Notes: generated from the letters alone by a model not told the origin. 64,000 nucleotides of DNA from Hyposmocoma kahamanoa (GCF_003589595.1 NW_020654422.1:18543256-18607255); one strand, 5' to 3'; counted from the first letter of the stretch, positions 21,089-32,110 are shown. A program made the numbers and translations.

Positions 21089-21332
21089 GAGCGGTTACAC
21101 ACGGCGATTTTACCAGTGATGCAAACGCGATGCATATGCGATGCAAACGCGATGCATATGCGATGCAAACGCGATGCATTACTACACTTAGGATTGCATC
21201 GATGTATTCGCACGTTTGTATCGATGCCGTCGCACGTGTGCATCGATGTAATCGCCTATAAAGCGCAAGTGTAGCAATGCAATCGCGCGTTTCACGAACG
21301 CGCGTTTGCATCGCTGCTAAAAGCCGCCACTC
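21089..21332. mobile_element. Foldback MITE family F, copy 2, with internal array
   Basis: The element begins GAGCGGTTACACACGGCGA, ends CGCTGCTAAAAGCCGCCACTC and is flanked by TAA at 21086-21088 and 21333-21335. Its right end lacks the GTGTGTAAC part. Inside, 21117-21179 is a tandem array of a 22-bp unit built from GCGATGCAAAC and GCGATGCATAT, about 2.8 units. It has no coding capacity. Confidence 0.8.
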
Positions 21333-21353
21333 TAAATCGAGTGAATTTTTGCA

Positions 21354-21557
21354 GTCATTCTCGGACTAGTGTTCACTACCTAATTTCCGCGGCAAGTTTT
21401 ATTATTTAAATATTTAACTACATTATCGTGTAATATTAAATAATATTTCACGATACCATACTCGAATATTAAATATTATTGCACGATAAAAAATCGAATA
21501 CTTAAATAGTAAAAATTGCCACGGGAATTAAGTAATGAACACTACTCCGAGAATGAC
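21354..21557. mobile_element. Foldback element with long imperfect inverted repeats
   Basis: GTCATTCTCGGA at 21354-21365 pairs exactly with 21546-21557. Complementarity continues inward for about 60 bases on each side (GTGTTCACTACCTAATTTCC versus its mutated complement). No clear target duplication is visible. It has no coding capacity. Confidence 0.75.
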
Positions 21558-21564
21558 CGTTTAA

Positions 21565-21740
21565 ACAAACCAACTGACGTTTTTTCAAACAAACCAACGT
21601 TTCGGGCCCTTTACAGGTCCCATTTCACGGCTGACTGAGATGGTAAATATACGCGTATATAACGGTAAACAGAGATGGTAAATATTCGTCATTGAACCTA
21701 TCCAATCGAACCTAAGAAACCGATAACACTCTGTAAGTTT
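21565..21740. repeat. Dispersed repeat I fragment
   Basis: AACAAACCAACGTTTCGGGC and TTTACAGGTCCCATTTCACG match other I fragments. Confidence 0.45.
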
Positions 21741-21784
21741 CGCTAAGGACAAATATACTTAATAGTAAAAGATAGCTACTTGTT

Positions 21785-22080
21785 TTTTTTTATAATATCT
21801 GGTGACGGGACGAACAAGTCGTGCGCCTAATAGTAAGCTACACGCCTGTCCATGACAGTTGAGCTTCAAATCGCAAAGATCTGATGGGCACTGCCACTGC
21901 GCCCGTCACCCTGAGACATAAGTTGACAAGTCCCATGTGCCTGTAATTTCACCAGCACCCTCACCCTTCAAAACCGGAACACAGGAATGTTGACATTCCT
22001 GCTTGGCGGCAGAAATAGGTAAGGTGGCAGTACTTCCCTGGACGAACTCTTTCACAAGGAGCTCTACTGCTACTATCATT
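21785..22080 (-). repeat. Dispersed repeat D, near full-length
   Basis: This is the best reference copy. It has the complete order from ATATCTGGTGACGGGACGAA to TTTCACAAGGAGCTCTACTG with a T-run at the left (the poly-A end of the sense strand). Confidence 0.8.
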
Positions 22081-22625
22081 TGGGTGTTTTAACGACCTCC
22101 TTGATCTCCCGACCTCCTCCGCAAGGCACTCGCGCACCAGTTTTTTGTGTCGCCAATGCTGTTTGATGCCAATTATGAAACTCGATGTCTGCAAAAAAAT
22201 AATGTAATTTTTTTAAATTTTTTTTTAATCTTCACACAAATCTATGTTTAGAAAAATCCCATCAACCGAACTGAACATTTACATTCAAGACAATTCTCTT
22301 TTCACTGTGGAAATATGCCATAAATTTGTTTTCCATTATCAATAATAAATGTACACCAGTAAATTATATATATATTTCAACAGTAACAAATCTTTTGTAC
22401 CCCGGAGCCCAAACGTCGTACAAAAAAGATATATTGCGTCGTCGTACAGGCATAATAAATGATAATTCTGATAACAATAGTTGGCATGGGAAGTACACTC
22501 CACCACAGGCAAACAAACTGTAACTTTTTTAAACTGTGTATTAGAACGCTATATTAATGACGGTAGTCACAAATTTAATTGAAGAATATACACAGACATA
22601 TCTTCAACTGTGTTCCATAAATTTC
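22081..22625. other. Unassigned stretch
   Basis: Short frames at 21961-22194 and 22326-22523 overlap repeat D or have no motif. No gene is called. Confidence 0.4.
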
Positions 22626-22629
22626 TAAG

Positions 22630-22712
22630 TTTTTTTTATGATAACTAGTGACGGGGCGTACAAGTCACATGCACGGTAGTAGCAACGACACGCCTGTCCA
22701 TAACAGTTACAG
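22630..22712 (-). repeat. Dispersed repeat D, 3'-end fragment
   Basis: TTATGATAACTAGTGACGGG and CACGCCTGTCCATAACAGTT are present, then it gives way to a LINE relic. Confidence 0.65.
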
Positions 22713-22731
22713 CGCCTGTTAGAACTTTAAA

Positions 22732-23005
22732 TCAAGTAGATTTAATATTATAATCCCAGCCCACGTCTATCACCCGATGATGGAAAGGTGAAGGCGGAAT
22801 CAAATTATGTAATTCCATCGCACACTCTTCGTTGTATATCCTGTAGAATACCGACAAGCAGGCAACTTTACGGCGGTGTTCAAGGCTCTGCAGCTTCGCC
22901 TCTACTAATTCCGAGTCCCCTATAAGCCTGTTAGCACGCTTGTCGATTGAATCCAAGGTGGCCAGCTGGTATTCAGCAGAGCCATCCATTCTTCCACTTG
23001 CTACG
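22732..23005 (-). pseudogene. LINE ORF2 C-terminal relic
   Basis: On the minus strand it reads RIVASGRMDGSAEYQL, LDSIDKRANRLIGD, QSLEHRRKVACLSVFYRIY and LIPPSPFHHRV. This is a characteristic C-terminal block of jockey-like insect reverse transcriptase proteins. The frame is open for 85 codons but has neither the catalytic domain nor an endonuclease. It is a 5'-truncated retrotransposon fragment. Confidence 0.8.
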
Positions 23006-23865
23006 ATCCTGACACATATCTTTATAATAACAATCCGTCAGTGCTTTCTTTAGGATGTTCTCGATGGTCATGGTAGGTTCGCCTTGGTCTCCTTATACTT
23101 AAAACTGTTTCGTCAATATTATTTCATTGATTCTCTTTAAATATCCGAACCATCTAAACATTCCTTTCTCTGTCCTTGTCTCTACATTTACTTCCACATA
23201 TTTTGTAAATCCACAATTATGAAACAAATTATTACACAACGAGATTGTGCATACATACATATATTATATTTTAAATTGATTTCTAAAAACCGTGAAATGT
23301 TGAAAATAAATATTAGACAACATCATATTATACGATGCTCTGATCCCAAAGGAAGTAACTAACGCCCTAGTGTTATGGAAATAGGAAACAACAATGGTAC
23401 CACAAACATCCAGACCGGAGACAGTATAGAAAAGTTAGTTTTCCCGAACCCAGTGTCTTAGAGATAGTGACACCATGAAAACCGGTGGACAAGCCACTCG
23501 GTCGTCATTCTGTAACAGCCTACAGTGTTCTAAAAAATAACTACAAACTTATCTTATAAAACATAAATCCGGTTCTATATATAAACAAATGATTCCAAAT
23601 TAGCCATTCCTTGTTTTACGCCACAACGCACTAATTTCCTGAAGATACTTGACTCACGATCTTAATAACGATCGAACATTTAGGATACACTTACCAACAC
23701 GAGCCTTAATTTCGCTATGCGTTGTCAGCCGTGAAACGTATTATTATTTTATTTATCTACACACATATCATAAACCCTACATGACGTGTTCAAAAATCGC
23801 AAATTACGACCAGCATAAAGATAAACTGTTTTGTTAGAACAAATTTCTTATCTGTGAAAATGTTA
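23006..23865. other. Unassigned stretch
   Basis: No gene was recognised. The segment 23035-23100 might continue the LINE but is too decayed to say. Confidence 0.35.
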
Positions 23866-23873
23866 CTATTGCT

Positions 23874-23903
23874 CATTGACTTACAAATAAATGTAAGTCA
23901 ATG
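23874..23903. mobile_element. 30-bp minimal MITE derivative
   Basis: The insertion consists of CATTGACTTACAAATAAATG followed immediately by the inverted end TAAGTCAATG. A perfect 8-bp duplication CTATTGCT flanks it (23866-23873 and 23904-23911). The sequence equals the two ends of the MITEs at 8364 and 10221 with the whole interior missing. Confidence 0.9.
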
Positions 23904-23911
23904 CTATTGCT

Positions 23912-24744
23912 TCTTATTAACATTAAATTCGATTTTATTATTCCATTTAAATTTCGAACATCTCTGAAAACCAAAACAATTTGAATCGACCTCAATTCTA
24001 ATATCAGTCGAGATGAAGTTTTATTCGAAATGAAATGTCAATAGCATGTTTACTATTGATTGATTTTGCCAATTTCACACGTTACTTGATATCGCACGAT
24101 ATGATAGTTGGGGCCGACTCTAGTTTGTCTATGAATTAAATTAAAACTACGGTTGTGTTACGAGTATATGCGTGAGAATATTTTTTATTTGCCGCCATTT
24201 CGCCAGTCGTAACATGCGGTCCTGAACACATCATGGAGAGCATAACATATGTGTATAGATAAAGCAGTGTATGTAACTATATATAATTAGGCATTAAAAT
24301 ACTCGTGTGATGTTTTCATAAACCCACACTCGAATTTTCATGCCTTTCATTATGTAACAGTCACATAAACTACACATAATCCACTCTTGAATTCAATGTA
24401 ACCAAAAAGCAACAACCTACAATATTCAGTTCTGTTAGCCTATGGCACTTACTGAACAATGCAATTAACAACTAATCATTCACGATAAATAAACAAAAGT
24501 CGAAACTTGACACAAAGGCAGTATATTAATAATGTAACAAACAACAAACAGGGTTGGCCTTTATTGCCTTGAAAATAGAAAAGGCAGCCTTCATGCTTAG
24601 GTAATTATTGCTAATTCTACCACTAAGTCAATTTAGACTGATTACACCACAGGAAAAGGAAGTGACGATACATCGGCTAACTCCATTCAAGGTGTCGGAT
24701 TGTACTCTTATAACACTTTAATTTTTTGACTCTACATTATTATT
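23912..24744. other. Unassigned AT-rich stretch
   Basis: No gene or repeat was recognised. Confidence 0.4.
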
Positions 24745-24752
24745 CTTGCATA

Positions 24753-25123
24753 CTTAGAATAATAACGCATAGAAACCTAGCCCGCACACGATAAGTGAGG
24801 CAAATTGAAGCGCTCCCAAAGGGCCTACATGAGCGGGCGGGCCTTCAGTGCTCAAGGTCAACTTGCACCGCGAACAGCTCAAGAATTTTAGCTAAAAATG
24901 ACGAAATGTGCGGTAAATGAGTGTAAAAATACGTCAGATAAAATAGATACTAACATCACATTCCACAAGGAAGTAACGCGTTTCAACTTGTATTTTTATA
25001 TAAATATTCACTAAAACCGAAAATTAACTACTACTAAAACTAGCCTACATGAATTTGATTTTTGCCTCACTTGTCACAGTTCGTTTGATATGAAACTATC
25101 ATTCTATGCGTTATTATTCCAAG
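24753..25123 (+). mobile_element. P-element-like non-autonomous transposon
   Basis: The ends are 22-bp inverted repeats (24753-24774 against 25102-25123, tip CTT[A/G]GAATAATAACGC, one mismatch). The flanks are a perfect 8-bp duplication CTTGCATA (24745-24752 and 25124-25131). AAGTGAGGCAAA is repeated in inverted orientation inside both ends (24796-24807 and near 25065). The interior begins a reading frame with a THAP-type zinc finger, the DNA-binding domain of P-element transposases, and then jumps to the other end. It looks like an internal deletion derivative of a P-like element. Confidence 0.8.
24898..25014 (+). pseudogene. Truncated THAP zinc-finger coding fragment
   Basis: A 38-codon frame starts ATG at 24898 and reads MTKCAVNECKNTSDKIDTN, then ITFHK before an unrelated end and a stop at 25012-25014. 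THAP domains begin at the protein N-terminus with C-x(2-4)-C (here CAVNEC) followed by an I-x-FHK-F-P motif. The second zinc pair (C-x2-H) and the AVPTIF-type box are missing because the interior of the element is deleted after FHK. The start codon follows the element's left end by about 145 bp, consistent with the first exon of a transposase gene. A THAP exon from an unrelated host gene is less likely given the inverted repeats and the target duplication. Confidence 0.7.
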
Positions 25124-25131
25124 CTTGCATA

Positions 25132-26040
25132 TTATTTATTATAATCTCTGTTTTGATTAGCTTAAATAATAGCGTTTTATTTGTTAATCTGGAGTTAGAC
25201 ATCTGTATTATCTAAGCTGTCATTAAGGTCATCATACACGTTAATTGTGACTACGTAACAAGTGAATAACAGATTGTAATAAACTGATAATTACTTTGCT
25301 GTAAGTGATATTAAAGCGTGTATACGAGAGATTTAAACAAAAGTATTACAGTTTCGTAAGAGTCTATAGGTACTATCCCTAATAGATTTTTGCTTTATTA
25401 TCCCTATTAGCTTTGGTTGATTCCGCATAACTTGGAAAGTATTGAATCAATAATTTTGGGAAAAATATATAATAAAATTGAAGATATACACTGATTACTA
25501 CCCTGTATGAAAAAGTAGAAATCAAAAAATTTTTACTATACAGAAAAAATCAAACTTCCTCGAACTTTTTTTATATCAACTAAACTAAATAGAACACGTA
25601 TAATAGCATGCGATATAATGAAACTAAATGGTAATAGTTTATTTGCAAACAAACACGGTTATGTGGTGGTAAAAGTACATAACACTTGGTCTCATAAGTA
25701 CAAGCGTGTTGCCCCATTTCTGACATGCAAAAATTCTTTACAATATAGCATAACAGTCATTATATAACACTTACAATATTATTTTATCATCTCTATCCTT
25801 TAATATATGTCAATTGTGATATAAAATTTAATTTACAATATTTAATATATTCTGATCATAATAATTAAATAACAATTGTACAATTGTATCAAATGTCTGT
25901 AATTTCGTTTGTTAAAAAAAACTTAAAGCGTTACTTAAAAAACGTTACTTATAGTAACGTCCGACATCAGGTGACCTAGAAAGACTGAAACACTTACCTC
26001 TATTGATTCAATAAAAAAATATGTAATGCTGTAGGAATAG
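25132..26040. other. Unassigned AT-rich stretch
   Basis: No gene or repeat was recognised. Confidence 0.4.
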
Positions 26041-26059
26041 AAACTAATTTTTTTATCGC

Positions 26060-26225
26060 GTTTTTTCAAACAAAGCAACTGAGTCAGATTCAGTCAACTG
26101 TGACCATAGGGCTTGTAAAGGGTTCCAAATGTTGGGTTCTTTGAAAACGCTTACATAAAGCCAAAAAAAAAAATAGTTCCATTTCCTATGTCTAACAATC
26201 GCGAAAACCTAAGAACTCGATAAGT
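26060..26225. repeat. Dispersed repeat I copy
   Basis: CAACTGTGACCATAGGGCTT, TTCCATTTCCTATGTCTAAC and AATCGCGAAAACCTAAGAAC follow the same order as 62240-62400. Confidence 0.5.
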
Positions 26226-27645
26226 AATCAGAACCAGCGCCGCCCTCGTTTCGCACGAAATATTTTCTTGATTCCAACCTAAAAATTTCTTCGCCTTGTA
26301 TCATCGCAGTTGTTGTTTCACTTATTACAAATATATCGTTTCCCAAGCAACTGCCACACGAGTCCATCGCATGTATATTTTCATGCTTCCGTGACTGCCT
26401 CATTTGCAAACTAAATTGCTCACTTTAACAATAATCTTGACGTGTTGCAAAAGATGCCACCAAAAATTACCGAATCGGTACTACACTCTGATAATTCCGC
26501 CATTAAAATTTCGTAAAACACTCTCGGGGCTTGTACAACTATTTCACTTGACCGTTACTAAATTCCTAAACAACAATACACTAATAACGCAATGCAACGA
26601 AACTGTCTAAAATGTTAGAATTGATATTTTCTACAAATACCAATAATGTATGTACCTATTGGTAAAATTTATGAAGCCTTCAAAGGCGCGCGTACGTAAC
26701 GACCCTTCAATTTCCTTTTCAGCTTGAATCTATTCAAGGAGCGAAAGCATTTCCTTTTGCCTCCGAACTTCCAATCAGGGGCCTAAAAATAAAATATAAT
26801 ATTATGAAGTAGGTACTTTAATCGCAGACGAGGTGAATATTAAAATGATTTTTCACCGTCGATTGGACATCTGAGTCGAACTGGAACGTGAAGCGGGGGA
26901 TGCTTAACGAGATATGCAATTTCAGTACCTGTTTTAAGCAAAAAGATTTTAGCAAAGCGGTTGACATACGAAATTAACATTAAATAGAAGAAAAGGAAGG
27001 CTAAAATTTCATTGTGTGGAATGCATTTCTCCGAAAAGACTAGACGAAGAGTACAGTGAAGTGGACGACGGGAGCAACGTCGTTGAAACTCCAAACGACC
27101 CTCGTTAAGCGACGCTTTGTTGCTAGCGTCTCACGTTCAGCGAAATATACAACGCCGCATTCACTGTCGCGTGGACAACACCGCACCTGTTCGGGTCATT
27201 TAAAAACTGTTGGTTTGCCACCAGAATTATAGCGAAATCCCTGGAGATCTACAAAAAATAATACAAACAAAGTTGTTTTACCAGTGCACAAAAAAATTGT
27301 CTAGTAATGTGTTTATGTATGTTTGTTAAGCATTTACTTATGGCATGTATTTAAACTATCATTTTAAATTTGCAAAAGAGCAAGCAAAAAAATATTTTTT
27401 AATTATTGATCCTATACTCACATAATATAAATTAAATCAATGTATGTTTTAATATGTTCAGAGCTAATGTTTGATTTGTATAAATTCACTTTGATAATTC
27501 CATGTTGAGCCTCAAAACTAAGGAAAATGAGCATTAAAAATAAAATTTAGATACTTATTTTTTAGAATTCGACTTACTAATATACTTTTTATTTAGATTT
27601 ACTAAAATACTTGTACTAATATATAATTTGATCTGAAACCATTTC
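26226..27645. other. Unassigned stretch
   Basis: Short frames (26209-26409, 26404-26610, 26840-27094) show no recognisable domain. The segment 27050-27240 is less AT-rich than its surroundings. Confidence 0.35.
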
Positions 27646-27725
27646 CGGAAACGCAAATTCGCTTCTGGCACTCGCCGGCCGCTGCCGCGGCATGCCCGCT
27701 TCGCTCGCTCGGCTCATGCTGTTTT
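27646..27725. other. Short GC-rich island
   Basis: GCCGGCCGCTGCCGCGGCAT and CGCTTCGCTCGCTCGGCTCA stand out sharply from the AT-rich surroundings. It may be a MITE end, but no partner was found. Confidence 0.4.
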
Positions 27726-27775
27726 GTCATATACTAACCTAAATGAGGGCGCAACCAAGATTTGATCTACATATC

Positions 27776-27970
27776 TTTATTTATTTATTTATTTATTTAT
27801 TTTTGGCATAGCTACAGAATACAAACTGTGAAGACGCTTAAAGTTAACATGCATTATAATAGGAGTATATTTGTATTCCTATGACAGCCACGCATGGCAT
27901 TTGCGAAATAAATAAGTACTTACAAATTCACAGGTTATTAAACATAATAAAAAAAAATTAAAATTTGCAC
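27776..27970 (-). repeat. Probable LINE 3' end with (TAAA)n tail
   Basis: A TTTA tetranucleotide run at 27777-27803 is followed by an untranslated-looking segment. A TTTA run next to a LINE relic also occurs at 49330. Orientation is inferred from the tail. Confidence 0.4.
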
Positions 27971-28890
27971 TTAAAAACAATAGCAAAAAATCATGTTACA
28001 CCTATATAAAAACATTTATCTAATAAACATATATTTATCTGTAGATCAACTACTATAGACGGAACAGTTAATATATATATCAATTCATAAAAAAATATCG
28101 TGTATTTAAAAAAGTGCATATTTACAATGAGTCAATTATATGTTTGAGGATCAAATAAAATTATCCCTATAATTATTAAAGTGATCGCAGTGTTTCTCTA
28201 TTAAATCATTGACCGCATCACTAACGATCGAGTACGATATTGAAGCATCAATTTAAAAACATAATCGTACAACTATTAAAGATTCTACAGGTCAGGTAAA
28301 GTTGATATTGTGAACGCCACCCGAGATTACTCGCCCGAGGATCTCTTTATTAATGTACGCCCGACTCGTCGCTGTCGCCGTAACCAACTTTAAAAACTGC
28401 CTCCAGTATTCCTCCTTACCAGACACCCCTCTCATTTCCCCAGCGTTAAACAAGTAACAATTTATTACCGGAGAAATTCCCCAGACGAGAAATTCGTTTT
28501 TCAACCCAACTAGTCTATTTACCTGAGTAGTTGAAGCAAATTACACGGCGCTCGATGAAAGCTCGTCCGGCGATAGAGCTGAAACACTGTCATTAACAAA
28601 ATACGGTTTCCTCTTCATGAATACATTACTCGAGCATACATTGTTTATCGGACTTTATCGAACGATAACATGGAATTTGAATAACAAGAGTTATTTACGT
28701 AGCTGGTAATGAAAACTATATGTAAATTGCTGGTGTTATGTGGATGTGGACAGCAGTAAATCGTAAACGATCCGGCGTGGACGCCTCTTCGCTAACAGAA
28801 CAATGGGCTCTTTCCTGAACTCGCAAGAAAGTGAGGTGTTATATCTTTCCGTCAGCACATAAATAACACAATCACATTTCAGTGCCGCCG
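27971..28890. other. Unassigned stretch
   Basis: The minus-strand frame 28292-28504 (GEMRGVSGKEEYWRQFLK) has a protein-like composition but is unrecognised. I do not call it a gene. Confidence 0.35.
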
Positions 28891-28895
28891 CTCGC

Positions 28896-28947
28896 TTAAG
28901 GCGATTAAAGCACACTGCTCCGCGCCACGCAACGGTGTGCGGAACTG
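28896..28947 (+). repeat. MITE family J, left-end relic
   Basis: GGCGATTAAAGCACACTGCT and the GC-rich continuation CCGCGCCACGCAACGG resemble the end of the J element at 35891 (GGCGATTATCACACTGCACC). Family J's inverted end is also seen at 29722-29750 (GCAGTGTGATAATCACC). The two may be the ends of one disrupted element. Confidence 0.5.
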
Positions 28948-29721
28948 CGTTTTTTAACATCGTACACACGTTAAAAAACGTTGTACACACAATTACTATA
29001 GGAACCGATGTCGACAAAATTCACACATTCACATTTTGAAACACTACATAATCTTGACATTGACTGGTCGTACTTTCAAATTTAATATATTAAATTTATA
29101 AACAAACAACAAGTTTATAAACTTTACCCTGTTGGCATATCGTTCAAAGTTCAATACCTATTATTGCAAGTTACGACGTTTTGATGTTATGTTGAAATTT
29201 CAATCAAAGTGCCGCCATCTAGCGGTTAACAGCTGAACGGCAACGAATTGGAGATATTAATTTAGTTCTACAAAAAAGAAGCGACCATATTGCAGGGGTA
29301 TAAGCTTTACTTTCGTTTCTTGAAACAAAAAAAAATATTTCGATAAACAGAAAATTGAAATAAGACTTTCCGATGATATAAAATACCACCATGGGTAATA
29401 TTTCTGGTGCGGCTATCAGTTTTGTACCCCTGAATAGCATAATAAGGCTTTTTCTAGGATTTTAGAGAATTTGCACGAAATAATGACACAATCATAACGT
29501 ACAAAGCGAAAATGGCGGACTGAACTCACATAGATCTTTCGAGACCTATAGTTGGCACGCATCGGACGGTAACTAACCACTTCTACTGTATTTATTGTTC
29601 TGTAGTTGTACCGAAGTATGTCAGTTTGTATATAAAACACGCGCAGTACAACACATTGACAACGCGTCTCCGCGCGGGAGTGCGGGACGCATGATCCGTT
29701 GTCAAGCGCACTCCGCTGTGT

Positions 29722-29750
29722 GGTGCGCAGCAGTGTGATAATCACCGTAG
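29722..29750 (-). repeat. MITE family J, right-end relic
   Basis: GCAGCAGTGTGATAATCACC matches the inverted end of 35891-36497. GC-rich sequence at 29660-29720 (CCGCGCGGGAGTGCGGGACG) also resembles the J interior (CCGCGCGGAGAAGCGTTGTC). Confidence 0.5.
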
Positions 29751-30047
29751 ACATGCGCATACGCTTATAGTGTCACTTTAACGAGAGATCTGTCTAAGCC
29801 ACAATGCAATAGAAAGTAGGTAACATCAAATTGATTCTCTTTTTTGTGTTCACGAGATTAGTAATTTAATTAATGATATTACGAAATTCTGTTATATCAT
29901 TTTGATTTCTAATGGTAATGCGAAAATTAGATTATCAGTTCTAAGATCGTGGTTTCGTTGCGTAATATCGTCAAATTAAAAATTAGAAGTCGATTTTAAT
30001 TAATGACGAAAACATGTGAGCTGCATATTCATATTTCATCTAGGTTG

Positions 30048-30345
30048 GTACCCAAGCCGTGACAGCATAATGATTAGAGCTACCGCCTCTCAAGCAAAGA
30101 TCGTGGGTTCGAATACCGGCTCGCACCTCTGAGTTTTCGAAATTTATGTGCGAAGTTTATTTTGAAAGTTACCACGAGCTTTTCGGTAAAGGAAAACATT
30201 ATGAAACCTGCACGTCGAAGAAGAACCACAACATTCGGGAAATACATAGGGTCAGCATCGCGACTATGGCCTAAAACCCTTGCCTTAGAGGGGACCCGTG
30301 CCCAGCAGTAGGACGTATAAATGGGTTGAAGGTACAGCAAATATC
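30048..30345 (+). mobile_element. SINE C copy
   Basis: A tRNA-like head carries a B box (GTGGGTTCGAATACC at 30103-30117). The body has GGTAAAGGAAAACATTATGA, AACCTGCACGTCGAAGAA, GACTATGGCCTAAAACCCTT and GGACCCGTGCCCAGCAGTAG. It ends ACGTATAAATGGGTTGAAGG. The second copy at 52843-53098 has the same order and a GAT tail. Such SINEs are widespread in Lepidoptera. Confidence 0.8.
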
Positions 30346-31760
30346 ACGTCAAGCTTAACAAATTGTATTTTGGATCATTATTATAGTTATGAATGAAATA
30401 AAATCAAAAAGTTATAACAAAATCTTATTGCCGAGTCTGGTCTAGAAATTATTAGACACACTTGGCTAAACATTTCCGAGGACAAGGGAAAATCAACACA
30501 ACGTCTACGGAAAATGTTTCTAAACTTATTTCAAAATAATACGCTACAATTGCCCGAAACAACCGGGAACTTTACGAAACTTTTCGTGATCACAAAACCG
30601 CAGCTTTTCCGCGTCTAGCAATTTTATTATGGCACTTAGCTGATATTTCAAATGTTTTGTTATTAAATTACAAGCGTACGTGACGATTGTAATCCTGATA
30701 CCACATACCATGCCAGTCGCGTTTACGTCACCGCATTCAAATGGACACTTTCTAAACCTCCATCCACTCACGATATCAATCCGCGATCCCGACCACAAAA
30801 ACAATAATCGATCATAAATCATTCCCATGTCGTAAGTCACACAACTGAACCGTGTATAAATTAATTACGTGTCTCAAAACCTCGACGCCATCAATAAGAA
30901 ATTCCTTCCTATTTAAAGCTACATTCGAGTCAAACAAACCATAAACTGTACAACATTAATCGATTAAACGTCATTCGATCATTCGAGCCAATTTAACTTT
31001 GTAATTTTCTCCATTTTTTAATACGTTGATATTGCAAATTTCATGGCCTATTTGCCGGTACGCTTTGAGAGCTGTCACCGACCATAAGCGCAGCTGTTAT
31101 TATAACACTGCAGTGAAACATAAAGATTGCGACGGCAAGTCAATAAACGCCATTCACTTCGTGTTTGTTTAGTATACCAAGCTACGACGTCCAGATCAAA
31201 ACAGAGATGTATAACATAAAAAATGGATGTTACAATTAATGGGACAGTTTCGGGGTAAATCGGGCTGGTATTGAACGAGGCCGTGTTCTCTCGGTCAGCT
31301 CGCCGCAAACAGGTTTCATTATCAAAAGTCAATAACTTTCCGATGCATTCCGAGTCAGGGCCAAGACTAACCAAACGTAATAACCGAAGTCACAATGTAG
31401 ATAGACTACGGAAAGTGATCCGAAGTGAAATTTTTTAGATTAAAAGCGATAAATCTATTGAGATGGCAAGAAATATTAGTTCCAATAGGAAGTAATTTGT
31501 GTTATGTAACGCTCTAACTTTCGCTGTTCTATCGCAAAATGTATTTTTCACGGTCCATTTTTTTATATGATCAAATAATAGGTACAATACGGATACATGT
31601 TATTGTATATTTCCCGTTTTCTGATCTGTACTTTATGCTTATTAATGCCTTACATTAGAGTTGGCAACTGTCATTATCTCCGGAATGGATAGTAATTTAA
31701 TTGCTAATGACACATACAATTTTGAGGCTGAATGTGCAATTAGATTTTGTGACTTTTATT
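30346..31760. other. Unassigned stretch
   Basis: Minus-strand frames at 30544-30840 and 31075-31374 (98-99 codons) are unrecognised and lack support. No repeat was identified, so this may be the most host-like DNA of the window. Confidence 0.35.
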
Positions 31761-31764
31761 TGCA

Positions 31765-32110
31765 TTAGTTAGCTTGCGGGTTGGGGCAAATTGGAGTACG
31801 GAACAAATTTGATTGACCTTGCGCATTCTAGTGAGGGCCTGAGGGGAGACGCGCGGCCTGCCCCGCGTGAGTTGCCCTTTAAATCGGTGGCTATGTCCGG
31901 ACATTGTCGCAGGACACTGCCACTTGGCACATCCGATCTCCGGTCCTCTACTAGTCCAGGAGATTTGGTAGTCGGCGGCTCAGCGGTGGGAACCGTTAGC
32001 CTATTTGGAAAATAGAGAACCGTATGAAGCAAATGCAAACATGCTGATCCGAGGTTAGGATCTGACTTAGATGGTCACTGTGCGAGCTCGCTCGCAAAGG
32101 TCATAGTTCC
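31765..32110. other. GC-rich segment of unknown nature
   Basis: The segment is clearly more GC-rich than its surroundings and open in two opposed frames (31791-32015 plus, 31769-32038 minus). Neither protein is recognisable. GACCTTGCGCATT occurs at 31817 and again at 32175. It may be part of a retroelement. Confidence 0.35.

Noticed and set aside
21117..21179. Regularly spaced short repeats resembling a CRISPR array
   Set aside because: Units are directly adjacent without unique spacers, lie within a MITE, and the sequence is eukaryotic.
29293..29432. Possible hAT-type element with CAGGGGTA ends
   Set aside because: The ends agree only over about 8-11 bases and the 8-bp flanks (CCATATTG, AATAGCAT) do not match.
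30544..31374. Two minus-strand frames of 98-99 codons
   Set aside because: No recognisable motif and no exon-like continuity between them; without a search they cannot be supported.
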